The notes under the pieces are model-generated. The model saw only the letters and a list, made by a program, of their open reading frames with translations, made no database searches and was not told the DNA's origin. A program made the translations under genes and the position numbers. Below are positions 35,516 to 48,724 of a stretch of DNA of 64,000 nt, piece by piece (position 1 is the stretch's first letter; each line of letters starts with the position of its first letter). Source of the DNA: Coprinellus micaceus (taxonomy: Eukaryota > Basidiomycota > Agaricomycetes > Agaricales > Psathyrellaceae); the NCBI GenBank assembly GCA_951394405.1, contig OX596339.1, forward strand, positions 1,922,001 through 1,986,000, in the 5' to 3' direction.

Positions 35516-35769
35516 TTCCTTCATGTTTTGGTCCCTTTGCTTCAGTTTACCTTCGTCGTTCGCCGGGAAGAAAAACAAAACCTCGTCATTCTTTAATGTT
35601 AGTATACCCACTTTTAATCTGGCCATACGGACCCCTTCTTTTCTCTTCTATTGGGCTAGCCGTCGGTCTTTTCAGTCGTTTCCCACTCTCTTGACATGCT
35701 TCATGTTTCGTATATCCCTTGTCACGGCCCTTTCTACACACGTATTCCCCACTTTCTATGATGAGATGT

Positions 35770-37360
35770 CTAGAGCTTGGCCTTCGCAACGTCGTCTGCG
35801 AGGGTGACAGCAGCAGCAGCCAGTGCGACCGAGTTCCTCTCCTTCACTTTGACACCTGCACAATAATAGTGGTTATCATCAGCAAATCGAATCGAGAACC
35901 GTTTCGTAGTAGAACAGGACCGAGAAAGAAAGAAGGAGAACTTACGGAAGATGACTCTGGCGCCCTCCTTCCACATCTCGGTGATAATCGTCTCGCCCGG
36001 GTAGACGACACCAACGAAGCTGTATACGTATTGATATTCAAGAGAACAACAATCAATAGATGTCCTTCTATCCGCGCAATGTCTTCCGCTCCAAAAGACG
36101 GAACCAGGGAAGGCTAAAAGGCAGAGGGAAGGAGGGCAAGGGGTGTAGTGACAGACATACCGGACTTTAATATCCTTGTACGGCCCGTAGGTCTTCAAAA
36201 CGTGCTTCGCAGAGATACCCATGGAGCAAAGACCATGGAGGATGGGCCTGTCGAAGCCACCGATTGCAGCGAATTCGGGTTGGATCTGGAGAATGCAACC
36301 TTCCGATCAATGCCCGTCGTTCACCCAACACACGGAAGTGGTGAAATGTAAATGTCACCTACATGCAGGGGATTGTAATCTCCGCTCAGCCTGAACGATG
36401 GTCGGAGGGGACGCACGAGGAGGGAAGATTTAAGTCAGGATACAGAAATTGTGAACTCAAGACTCCGAAGTTATACCTGTAAAGTGCCGCTTGCGACTCG
36501 CTGGTCTTCTCTTCGACTACGGCGTCAGGGCTGCGCTTGGGAGGCTCGTTGGCGGCAGAGGCGGCTCCACGGTCTGTCATATGATACGACGGATCGTGAG
36601 TGGCATGTCATACTAACAGGGTGAGAGGAGGCGAGAAGAGGGAAACGGGTAGGGAAGATGCGACATACCTTTGCCCTGGCGCTTCCCGCCAAACCCACCC
36701 GCACCTCGGATAAATACGGTAGACTGATTCTCAAAGATGAGCTTTCCAGACGATTTGTCGTGGGTCTCGACTATGGTCGTGATAGCAGCTGCTTTTCCCT
36801 TGTCCAAAGCCTCCAAAATCCTGTAGAACCGGGCACCACGTTCACCGGAGACCTAGAGAGTATGTGCGGGCTGAATAGCGCACCTCGCCTCGTTAACAAG
36901 CGACCCAGACTCGGGAATGGGTGCGTGGATCTTGAGGTATTGCTCCCCGTGAAGGAGTTTAGCCTGTCGTTACGTGCCCAATCAGCCTATCCGTTCGTTC
37001 AGCGACACAGGAAAGAGACCGCGAACGGGGTTATAGTTGGGCAACCAGTCCATTGGCAGACCGGTACTGCATGGGAACTGGGGGATCACCCCAAACGTGG
37101 GGAGGGCAGCAAAGTCTTCATGGCCTTCAAACGTCCACTGAAGTTCCTTCTCCGTGGCTCCGACCCCCAAATTGTAGAGGATGATATCCCTCTGTAGCGG
37201 CCACGGTGCGTCCGTCAGTTTAGGAGATCTAGAGACTCTGAGCAGAACGCACCTCAGTGTATGTATACTCAAGAGGCGGCTCGACGTGCTTCTTGGCGTC
37301 AGCAACAACCTTTGAGTCTTCGGGGTCAGCGAATGCGTTGGGATCCTTGAAGTCGACCAT
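35770..37360 (-). CDS. Peroxisomal (3R)-enoyl-CoA hydratase 2 (MaoC, the hydratase part of MFE-2)
   Basis: The enzyme adds water to trans-2-enoyl-CoA, giving (3R)-hydroxyacyl-CoA. The start at 37360 gives MVDFKDPNAFADPEDSKVVA, then YTYTERDIILYNLGVGATEK, LQWTFEGHEDFAALPTFGVI and LPMDWLPNYNP. These are the blocks that open the hydratase-2 half of yeast Fox2 and human HSD17B4. The catalytic hot-dog motif LSGDYNPLH is complete (Asp and His present) and is split by an intron before IQPEFAAIGGFDRPILHGLC. The last exon ends VTLADDVAKAKL, a perfect PTS1 signal, so the enzyme is predicted to be peroxisomal. In most fungi this domain is fused behind two dehydrogenase domains. Here it is a separate gene, 435 bp downstream of them on the same strand. 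Confidence 0.9.
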
Positions 37361-37794
37361 GGTGTACGTTGCAGAAGAGGAGTGCGAAGCCTGGAGGCAT
37401 CATGAGAGTTGATTCTCGAAGCGGTATATGGGGAAATCACATGCGTTCATCGGATGGGATGATGATCCCACCCAGTGTAGGACTTCAAGTTCGCCCTTGT
37501 AAATAGTACCACCAGGTTTAATTGTCAGGGGCGTTAGGCCTACCCTTCCGTAAGATTCGCACAGGTCGTGACTGAGGAGACTGGAGGGGGATCACCAGGC
37601 ATGATTTCACGGCTGGTGTCCGCGTGCAGTTGACGCAATTGCGCAATGCCTGAGCCTCACAGCCCTGATAGGCGCCCGACCTATAAGGGTCAGAAACTGG
37701 AGATAGATGGTATGGATGTGGTATTCAAGCAGGAATTCCGAGATGAATGGGCTATCTACAATGCAAGAAGGTACAGAAAATACGAGTGAGTAAA

Positions 37795-40062
<2,268 letters not shown>

Positions 40063-40842
40063 TGTACGATGGAGATGGAAGTGGAGGAAGAGTCGCCTGA
40101 ATCTCCCAACTCTGGCGGTAAATATCTGAGAGCCGGCCAAAGCATGTGAAATCCCCGAGCTTGTTGCCCGGTCTTATGTCATCGCCATCACCCCTTCCCC
40201 ATACCCCGCCTCCTTGTCCCTGCGCACGGGTTTTCCTCTCAAGACCCGGGTGCGATTCAAAGGCAAAATAAGTTATATGGTCAAGATGCGGCACCTATCA
40301 ACTACACGATGCGTACTCGACTTTGTGAGGATGGGCCGTTGCGGCGTCAGAGGAAATCTCCGGAGATTCATTAACGGGCGAACTGAAGTATGTGTATGAA
40401 AGGGGTTAAGAAACAGGAAGGCATTTGATGTTTGAGAGAACAGGACACCGACAAAACGAGAAAACGATAGAAACGAAAACGAGAGCATAAAGAGCGACAG
40501 AGTCCACAAAAAGGGACAAGAGGATAAGTTACATAGACAGTAACGAAGCGAATGTATGAGGAGAAACATGCGACAGAGAAAGCATACTGTTCGTGATGGC
40601 GTGAGGTGGAGTCGGAGAGACATGAGAGAAAGGAAGGTAAATGAGAGACATGCTTAGTTACGCAAACGCGTAAACAAGTTAAGTGGGAGGAGGGGCAGGG
40701 TCAGGGTGAGCACGAGTATGATTACAAGCTGGTCCACTAGAAGTAGACGTCGAAGAGTTGAGTGCTGCGACAACGAGAGATAGCGATAGATAGCGAAATA
40801 TTCCAGACCAAAGATGCAAGTGGGAGAACAGAAGGACGTGGT
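40063..40842. promoter_or_regulatory. Upstream region of the dehydrogenase gene and 3' flank of the cyclin gene
   Basis: These 780 bp contain purine-rich tracts but no recognisable gene. A specific fatty-acid response element was not identified by eye. Confidence 0.45.
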
Positions 40843-42555
40843 CTACTCCGCGAGGACCATCTCATGCGAGTCCGAGGATGTGAGGTGGGCGTGTGCCCAC
40901 TCGACGGCGAAGATGGAGGCTTTTAGGAACTTCTTGTTGGCATATTTCTTGCAAACATATTGCTTGGAGAAATTCTCTTCTGCGAGCTTCTCGACTAGCA
41001 TCTGGAAGCCCGGCATGAGCTGCTCCTCAGTGTACCCAGAGTAGAACACGAAGGCTTCATTCTAGCGGCCGAAGGAAAGTGGTGAGTCACATGATCGACA
41101 GCATGCAAACGGTAAAACTGACCCAGTCGCCTCCGAGCATCCGTCTTGAACAGTACATCCCAACAGCGGCAACGAGGCTGGGCTTCACTCGCAAAAACCG
41201 GTAGTCGAGCAGCGTCACCTCGGTCAAGAATTTGCTCAATGTTCGTGTTTGAATATCGTAATCATCTGCTTTGCTGATCTTCCTCATCCAGCTGTATGGC
41301 GAGCAATAGTGGGAAATGCGGAACTCGAGGGTCTGTAGCATGATTCGCTCGCCCTTGAGAATTTCCTCTTTGCTGTAGCCCTTCTCGGTCATGAAGACAA
41401 ACTCCTCTACTGACGGTGCCAGGATTTCCTCGTATTTGGCGGCGATGAACATGGCGGTGACTCCGACTAGTTGAAGCTTGACCAGGGAAACGACCCGCTT
41501 GGTCAAGAATCGGTCAACAATGTTGACGGCTATCCACAAGGTCTCGGGGAGCATGTGGTATCGGAGATGAACCTGGAGAAGCCAGTCGACCAGCGTCTGG
41601 CGCATTGCCCAGGTGATCTCGTTCTGGCCGTCCATGTAGTCGGGGTTGGGCATAATGTCATCCTGGATAGCGGTGAGTGATGATGCTCTACCGAGTCAGG
41701 GGACCGGCTTACCTCTAGTTCTTCCATGTATTGGAAGATTTCGTCGGCGTATTCAGATACCATCGTCGTGTCGTACATGTCGACCTCTTCTTCGAAATGT
41801 TCCCGAACTTCCTGCACTTCGCGTTGGTACCTCTGGGCACGGCTTGTCGACACCTCGGGCCAGACCTTTTGGCGCTTGGCGGCTGGTGTCTCGACGAGAT
41901 CGTCTTCAACGGCCTCTTCGTCGCGGTCGTTGGCGTCAACCATGGCCTCGACTTCGGATTCATGGGCCTCAAGCTCGAAGTCGTCTTCGTGGTGGGGCTC
42001 CTGAGACAAAGGCTGGCCGTAGAGCATCTGCTCTGTCGCAGAGTTGCGGGAAAGGCGAGAGCTAGCGCTCATCGCGGAGGGGATGCGGGGGCGGGCGACA
42101 GGGAGCGCGGCATTGGCGGTCGTTGCAGCGGGTGCTGTCCGCCCAGGACCAAGAGGGACGCGTTGGGCGACAGACGTCGAGTCCGAGCGTCCACGCTTAA
42201 CTCCAACTTCTTCCTTCTCCTTGCCAGACTTGCCGCCAGCGTCCTGGGAGAAGTGAGCAAGTGGCCACCCGAACCACAACATTCAACACACCTTGTTGCG
42301 GTTGACAGCAGCCATAGTGACTTCCCCCAGAGCACGGCGAACGGCATTGGTGGTCTTTATCGCGACTTCCTTGCCCGCAAAGCGTCCAGCGGCGGTGATC
42401 CCAGAGTTTGAACCGTGTCTAATGTGCCTGCTGACCGCGTTTTCGTCGGCCTTGACACGCTGGCCAGCGGTGCGCCGTTGGGGCAACTACGTATCGTTCA
42501 GTACGAGTATCTCGAACGGTCTGAAACGACTCACTCGAACATGATTTGTCGCCAT
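40843..42555 (-). CDS. B-type mitotic cyclin
   Basis: The protein activates the main cyclin-dependent kinase (Cdc2/Cdc28) for entry into mitosis. The start at 42555 (MATNHVR) joins across an intron to LPQRRTAGQRVKADENAV. A destruction-box-like RRALGEV lies near residues 57-63. An acidic, Ser-rich region follows, then the cyclin fold: MPNPDYMDGQNEITWAMRQT, LVDWLLQVHLRYHMLPETLW, LQLVGVTAMFIAAKYEEILA and the C-terminal half from ISHYCSPYSWMRKISKADDY. The MRxxLVDWL-type signature and KYEE identify a B-type cyclin. The protein ends WAHAHLTSSDSHEMVLAE. Basidiomycetes usually have two B-type cyclins; which one this is cannot be settled here. Confidence 0.93.
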
Positions 42556-43405
42556 CGTTAAAGTGGTGAATTGAGTTGCGAAGTGGGTTGAATGTTGAAA
42601 TGGGGGGTCGGGTGTGTGGAATGGCGGCGAAAGGAACTGTCGGAGGGTCGTTGTCGGGTCTTGAGGGCGCACAAGGGCGTCTGGCACAAAGAAGGGGAAA
42701 AGAAAGGAACCAAATTCGAAAGGAGACTGCTGGTTGAGCAAGAAACCTCGTCAGCCACCCGCGCGAACAGAATCCAACATCCACCTCCCTTCACGTGATC
42801 AAACACAATCCCACGCCCGCGTCGCGTAGACTCTCTCGTGATCGCAAAGTACTGGCGCCGTCGGAAGCATTTCTTGCTCCCTTGTCCTTCCGTTGGGTGA
42901 TTAGCCATTTGAAGTGTTTCAGAGCCACAGGTCCCAATGCAAGGGCAGGGGGACATGGTGCTACATTGTGAAAAGGAAAGGGAACCTGACCGCGGCAGAG
43001 GAAGGCCCGAGTTCTCCTGGAATCTGCCGACAGCGAAATTGATGTCCTGCAGTCTGTTTATTTCGGTTTCCACAACCCTGACATTTGATCTACTTGGCCC
43101 TGCAACTCTGTCCGACACATGGCTGAGTATGTTATGCAGCAGTCAAACCGTTGGGATTCGATATAGCCAACAACAGGATAGAAGCTGAGGAACTGCGGTC
43201 CGTATTATCACGGGCGCTTAGCGCAGAGGCCAAGGCAGTCGGCGGGATCGCGAGGTTTCATCGCGCCATACATTGGACGTTCCCCCAAGGGGGAACTGTA
43301 GGGCCATGGAGGATCCCACAGTTCACCATAGTATCCGACACAAGGAATGGTGCGGTCGACGCCCTCGCCATTGCAAGTGTTGGAATCCAGGGGTTTTGGC
43401 GGGAA
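42556..43405. other. Intergenic region with an orphan coding-like stretch
   Basis: About 850 bp lie between the cyclin start and the 3' end of the FHA/G-patch gene. On the minus strand, about 43118 down to 42990, the frame reads SDRVAGPSRSNVRVVETEIN then RLQDINFAVGRFQENSGLPL, which looks like real protein. It has no ATG in frame, and I could not splice it to anything. It may be an exon relic. The cyclin promoter occupies the rest. Confidence 0.4.
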
Positions 43406-44458
43406 TTAGCCTGTGCCCCCACCGCGTCTCGACGTACTAGCGACACCAAGTCCTGCGCGGTGTGTCGTGTGCTTCACTTGAATCGGCTCGAGGAGGTGGT
43501 TCCCATCGGTGCCCGAGGACGGTAATCCAAGCGCCGTGCCCGGTTCCCACCCCATCTTCTTCAACAAACCATGACCCACGTTGCTCGACGACACGGCCTG
43601 CGGAGGGTCCGAGACAACGCGTTGCGGCGGCGGTGGAGGAGGCTCATAAATTTGATGATGGCGTTGTGCGACTTGTGCCGGAAGTTGAGGCCCAGCTCCC
43701 GGCGGTAGAGATCCATACATCCTCCGCCGGCGGTCTGCGCGGTCGGTATACTTTGCTGAGCTCGACGATGTTGGGTAAGGTTGGGGATGCTGCTGCAGTA
43801 AGCTGGATCTAAGCATCGCGAGTGACCTCTTGGGGTCCACCTTCGGCTCCAAGACCTCCCTCTTCCCGACTTGTTGAATGGATTTCCCCTTCCCAGAGTC
43901 GTGAAACAGCGGTATTTCATGTCCACTAGACGCACAGACTTCACAAGGAAGGTCGTCCTGGTGGATGTGGGCCTCGAAGGTCGTCCTCCCAATGGCGAAG
44001 CGATCCAAATGTTGCAGTGGCTGGGGCAAACTCGCTGTCCGCGGGGCTGATAGACGGACTTTCGAGGACGAAGGCTCCGAGCCTGACTCCCAGAATGTAC
44101 CGTGCATCGACCCCATGTCCACCAACCCCCATTCCTGCTTGTCTCCGTCACAGTACGCCGTAGCGTGGAACTTGGACACTTCCATCTCTCTAAGACGGAT
44201 ACGAGGGACGACAGTGTCCGCGACCGGTTTATCGCGACCGAATTGGACCTCAGGGTGACCTGAGAGGATGGCAAGTCGATGCTTGGAAGGTAGGACAGCT
44301 GATTTTACGACCACAAGCCGCAGGAAGGACGTTGAGATCACTGCGGGAACCGGTTCGGTCGAGGGTAAGTCTGGAATCTCTCCTTCCTCTTCGATTCCAG
44401 GAAACTCGAGAGATGGGTCATAGCTCTCCTCGAAGGGTCCGTATTGACCACCATACAT
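43406..44458 (-). CDS. FHA and G-patch domain protein (AGGF1-like)
   Basis: A single exon encodes 350 residues. An acidic N-terminus (MYGGQYGPFEESYDPSLEFP) is followed by an FHA domain, which binds phosphothreonine. It shows VQFGRDKPV, the core SKFHATAY and MGSMHGTFW, where Gly-Arg, Ser-x-x-His and the later Gly-Thr positions are all present. Near the C-terminus is a G-patch: VGHGLLKKMGWEPGTALGLP, a motif that contacts RNA helicases. The FHA-plus-G-patch order matches the C-terminal half of animal AGGF1 and related fungal proteins. The OCRE domain of AGGF1 is absent. A role in RNA processing is an inference. The lack of introns is unusual in this window. It is head to head with the XLF gene. 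Confidence 0.85.
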   Translation of the reverse strand: MYGGQYGPFEESYDPSLEFPGIEEEGEIPDLPSTEPVPAVISTSFLRLVVVKSAVLPSKHRLAILSGHPEVQFGRDKPVADTVVPRIRLREMEVSKFHATAYCDGDKQEWGLVDMGSMHGTFWESGSEPSSSKVRLSAPRTASLPQPLQHLDRFAIGRTTFEAHIHQDDLPCEVCASSGHEIPLFHDSGKGKSIQQVGKREVLEPKVDPKRSLAMLRSSLLQQHPQPYPTSSSSAKYTDRADRRRRMYGSLPPGAGPQLPAQVAQRHHQIYEPPPPPPQRVVSDPPQAVSSSNVGHGLLKKMGWEPGTALGLPSSGTDGNHLLEPIQVKHTTHRAGLGVASTSRRGGGTG

Positions 44459-44809
44459 TGTGAGACTTGACCTTTCAGCTGGTCAGAGCGGCACACAGAG
44501 AAAACGGTCTAATACTCACCAACATTAACGCATTCCCTTTGGCATTTGAGGGTAAGATGAGGGAAGAGATGAGGAAATTGAGTTGTGCAATGCGGTTGGC
44601 GCCCCCCAAGCCGTGATTCGGCATGACTCAACGCCGGAGATTGCCGTCATCACGTGCACCGCTTATGACGGAGTTCAACGGCGAGCGCTTAACTCGAACC
44701 TCTACCTTCCCTAGGAACACCTGTCGGCCTGCTCGCCCAAAGTCAAGTAAGCCATTGACGAAACTTGAGCGCGCCCCTCGGACGGAACTTCCAGGATCCC
44801 TATCTACCC
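44459..44809. promoter_or_regulatory. Bidirectional promoter between the FHA/G-patch and XLF-like genes
   Basis: These 351 bp separate two divergent start codons. No conserved control site was recognised. Confidence 0.5.
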
Positions 44810-46510
44810 ATGGAAACGCTCACAGAGGTGATTTCTCAGCCTCATGGAGTGAAGAAGTTCATCTTCACTGATGCCCAGAACCCGCCGCGGTATAGGAACA
44901 TTTGAAGGACCTTCTCAGCGAGGAGTGGCTGGTAAAGGTTGATAATATCAAGTCTATAACTTATCTTATCGTCCGTATCCGTGTGTCTCGTCATCTATCA
45001 CTTCACCAACCTGATTCTGGGCCGTGCCCATCCACAGAAGTTCCACCATTCGTCCATGGACTTGTCGAGTATGGTGCTGATCACCGACACCAAGTCCGTG
45101 TGGGCTGAAAGTGAGTCCTCATACTTCCGGGGCTGCAAGCTGGGGCTGAGAGGCCCAGTCCTTGATGGCAAACAGTTTGCACGACGTTGGAGATCTCTCA
45201 ATTCCAACGGTCCTGCCCCGTACGACGACCAGGGGGACGAGGACTCGTGGAGAGAATCGAGCCTCGAACTGCTCTCGAACGCTCACACTCTCGGCGCCAT
45301 TTCAGAGATGCCCTTCGAAGTTGTTGGTTCGAACTTCTCGGTGAGTTCGAGCAGCTTCCGACGTTCTCCACCCGATTCTGACGTCCGTAACTCTGAACTT
45401 TGTTTTCCAAATAGGACTTTGCATTTGAGCTGAGCAGTTCCCACTCGGGCTTCAAATGGAGATGGGAAACGAACTCCGTGGGGCATAAACATGCTGCTGA
45501 AATCCTCTCGAAGCAGCTCATCATGCCGTTGATCTCCTTGAATCACATCGCCATATCGTCACCTGACGCTCTCAGTGGCATGGCGGACTCTGAGCTCGAG
45601 CTGGTAGGCCGTTAGACGAGCCTCATGTGTAGCACTACCACTGATCGTACTATAGGCCGTGGACAAAGTAGGGCGTACGGGCAGACGAGCACCACACAAC
45701 CATGTCAAAAACGTCCTGTCCAAACCCCGGACTGCCACAATGCTCCGGCGCATAACAGCAATGTTCAACTTCATTCCCAACCTCCGTACGTACCTGTCAA
45801 CTCATTTCATATCGATTAGACCTCAATGTCGACTTCCGTGCTCGTTCCGATAGCACCCATATTTTCCACCGCTGAAAAGCCGGATCTTCAACCCAAAGCT
45901 GTGGAGCAGTCTCCTCCAATCCCAGAGCCATCGAATTCTCTTTCAGCTGCTGCTGCTAAAAGCCCCGTCAAGAACACAACACGACGCACCAGGTCGCCAT
46001 CGCCCTCGCCATCCAAGGTCTCGGTTCGTAATGCCTTCATCGCAATCCCAGCGCTTCACCCATCCAGATACACTGACCAAACATCCATCCCATATTTCCT
46101 TATTGCAGACTCCGATCCCTGTCCAGTCCGCAAGCAGTAAAGGAAAGGCTCCAGAACCTGAGGTCCTGGTAGACGGCTCGGAGACGGAAGACGAAACGGA
46201 CGAAGAGACCAATAAGCCCGCCCCTAAGGCCTCACCACCGAACCAGAGCTCCGCCAAGACAACGAAAGGTCACGATACAGAAATGCGAAGTCCGTCTCCC
46301 ACTCGAACGGCAAGATCGCACCCCCCGCCCGCGAAGCGGCCATCCCCAGCAGTCGATTCCGACGGCGAGTCCGCACCTAAGCCGACCACATCTCAGAAGA
46401 AGAAGAGAGTGGCTAGTAGTGATGACTCGGACAGTGATGCAAAACCCAGCCAACCAGTAGTGAGAAGGGGGGCTCGACAACCCGTCAAACGGGGCGGGAA
46501 GCGGTTCTAA
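44810..46510 (+). CDS. XLF/Nej1-type non-homologous end-joining factor
   Basis: XLF works with XRCC4 and DNA ligase IV to bridge broken DNA ends. The start METLTE (18-nt first exon, 44810-44827) joins to EHLKDLLSEEWLVKVDNIKS. The head domain continues with MVLITDTKSVWAE, then SPVLDGKQFARRWRSLNSN, FAFELSSSHSGFKWRWETNS and VGHKHAAEILSKQLIMPLIS. The last two correspond to the human XLF stretch that leads into the coiled-coil stalk, which here includes ELELAVDKVGRTGRRAPHNH. A disordered Ser/Pro-rich tail follows with acidic SDDSDSD. It ends RRGARQPVKRGGKRF, a basic patch with terminal Phe like the Ku-binding motif of XLF. About seven exons. The donor after SITYLI (GTCCGT) is rare but is also seen in the TPK gene. 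Confidence 0.85.
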
Positions 46511-46701
46511 AGATCAAATCCTCGTGCTGTTGATGCTGTTGTATGTATATTGCGATAAGAACACGAGGATCATAGGTATACACATCATCGGAACACTACT
46601 GTTACACTATATGATAAGGAACCATGGTAATACATCGAGGGCGCGACTGAAGAATGCCAGGAAACCGTGACGGAGTCAGAGAGCGTTGAGCGACACGGCC
46701 C

Positions 46702-46951
46702 CTAACGCCCGACACGACGGGCGAACTCTGCAGTGCGACAGGCCTCGCATGGTTGGTGGAACATGTTGACAATTCTGCGGTTATCCTCCTCGTACTGCAA
46801 GCGACGGTGCGTGAGCTCATAGCCAAACGGAGACCAGTGACGAAAATCGTACCGCGATGCAGGGGCAATTAGGCGCCAGATGTGTGTGGGCCGAGCTGTT
46901 CTTGCAGTTGGGGGACTCGCAGTCCTCGCGGATACCGCTGTAGTATGCCAT
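46702..46951 (-). CDS. 63-residue six-cysteine protein, unknown function
   Basis: Two exons (46951-46853 and 46794-46702), separated by a 58-nt intron, give 63 residues. The first part reads MAYYSGIREDCESPNC and ends APNCPCIA; the second has NMFHQPCEACRTAEFARRVG. The six cysteines form the pattern CxxxxC, CxC and CxxC. With nearby His residues, this suggests one or two zinc sites rather than a secreted disulfide protein, since there is no signal peptide. No family is recognised. The reading of the intron as exon would give a longer, less convincing frame. The 3' end faces the XLF gene 191 bp away. Confidence 0.55.
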
Positions 46952-48724
46952 GACGAAGTGCTGTTAAGAGCAAGGGGTGTATAAGCCCAACGGTTAGTAA
47001 AGAGATGACTGCGAAAATGCCGCAAGGTCGCGTACACTGCACCCTCTGTACCAATCACCGAATCTGGAATGGAAGCATGAGTTCGAATGCGGGGAAAGGC
47101 GACAAAAGAAGGCAATGAGACGAACACTTCGTAACGACACATGTCGAGGATTAGGGATGCTCGACGGCGAGGGGGGTTTCGAGTGGATAGAAGAGGAGTG
47201 CGGGGAGGGGAGAAAGCTGTTGGATAGGAAGGGAGAACGGATTCGGACCCATATTATATACCTTTTGGACACATTGGAACACCATAAGCACGGCAGTCAC
47301 GCGACAACGTCCACTATAGAAGAATACCCCAGCTTCGCTCAGGGTGCCTTGGCCCGGCGAGCAAAATCTTATCTCTTTGATCCCGAGAGCCGACAGGTCT
47401 GAGATTTGGCCATCTTGTTCAGTAACTGCAGCCTCTGCGAAAACATGGCGCGTTGGATCTTTGATCAGTGGGTGAAATTTTGGCTCTCTCGGACGTTCCG
47501 CCGTCCTCCACCAACAGCGACCAATTGAATCGTTTCCGTGCCTTTCCACGCGCCGTTTGTCTCGAGGGCAACATCAACACCTCGAGGTCTCGATCGGTAA
47601 TGACGACGGTGGTGGCGATGGCCCGGAATAATACAATCTTCCGGGATCCAAGCGCCTGTTACGAGAAGGTTGAGCGAACTGGGCCAAAAAGATTCCCTTG
47701 CAGGCCCGTTTTCGTAAAGCAAGATCTGAAATGGTAGTGGGGGAGCCACGGGTTCGGGAGGCTTTTGGGTTTGGAACGGGAGAACACATTCGGCGGGTGT
47801 TAGGCAGGAATTACGATGCTATTGACCCAAATGCAGCAGGCATGACGTCGTCGAGGTCGGTGATCTGGACGATAATCATAAAACCTGGTGAATTCTGAAA
47901 AAAAAAAAACCCCCCGGCTCTCGGGTGAAGGCTAGAAGTGGCTGGTCTTGGAAAATAGGCATGAAGCAATGCGGTTGCTTCTGAAAAGGATACAGAAATG
48001 ACCGGCGGCATTCTGTCAAGCAGCACAACGCGACGGGAGAGGAAGCCTGGGGGACTCCGAGAGAACCCGCTCGAGATCCCTCCCCATCCGAGGCAATGGC
48101 CCGATGGAGGAGTGATAGTCTGGACCAGCACATCCCAGCATGGGTCATTTGAAATTGCTACGCAGACGAAACCCATTAGTATTCCAACTCATGAAAGAGG
48201 GTGGCGGACGTGGATTTCACCAAGACCGCCTTCCCTGATGTGGATGCTTTGCATTACCTTTACCACCCCGAACGCTGCAAGACGGAGCATCGAGTTTCCC
48301 CAAGGGCTTTAGGCGCCTTCATCTCGGTATCGGGCCGCCATACGGACGCCCCGAGTTTGCTGCGAGCCCCATGCAGATTCCTCTGGAGATCCGAATTCCT
48401 AATGAAAACTGACGAGTAGAAGATTGTGGATTCTGAGCGAGCGACACACATATTGCAGCCACTATAGAACCCGGAGTCCTTGAGCTCCGGGGCGAATGAA
48501 ACCTTGAAGATTTCACCACGACGGCCCAAGAACAAGTACTGAGCAGACGTCGTTGTCCAATGGATTTGCGACTGGCCAGAGCGATGCGGACCTGGGAGAT
48601 GATGGCGCAACGATGAAGGCAGAGCTCGCCACCGACGCCGCCGATGCCAGTTCGCACGATCTAGGCTGAGCAATATGCCCACTGACACTGGCCCTTTCCT
48701 CTACACCTTCCACTCAAAACGCCC
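46952..48724. other. Intergenic region, 1.8 kb
   Basis: Minus-strand frames between 47150 and 48710 give scattered protein-like pieces, but no consistent start, splice pattern or family. An A12 run directly followed by C6 lies at 47898-47915. It may be a decayed gene or plain non-coding DNA. Confidence 0.5.

Noticed and set aside
43145..43525. 125-codon plus-strand open frame
   Set aside because: It overlaps the FHA/G-patch gene in antisense, has no ATG in good position and no recognisable family.
44896..44907. Later acceptor (44907) for exon 2 of the XLF-like gene
   Set aside because: The earlier acceptor (44895) gives TEEHLKDLLSEEWL, closer to the family N-terminus.
47150..48710. Several 90-140 codon minus-strand frames
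   Set aside because: No shared splice logic, start codon or family. The peptides look like random GC-rich translation.
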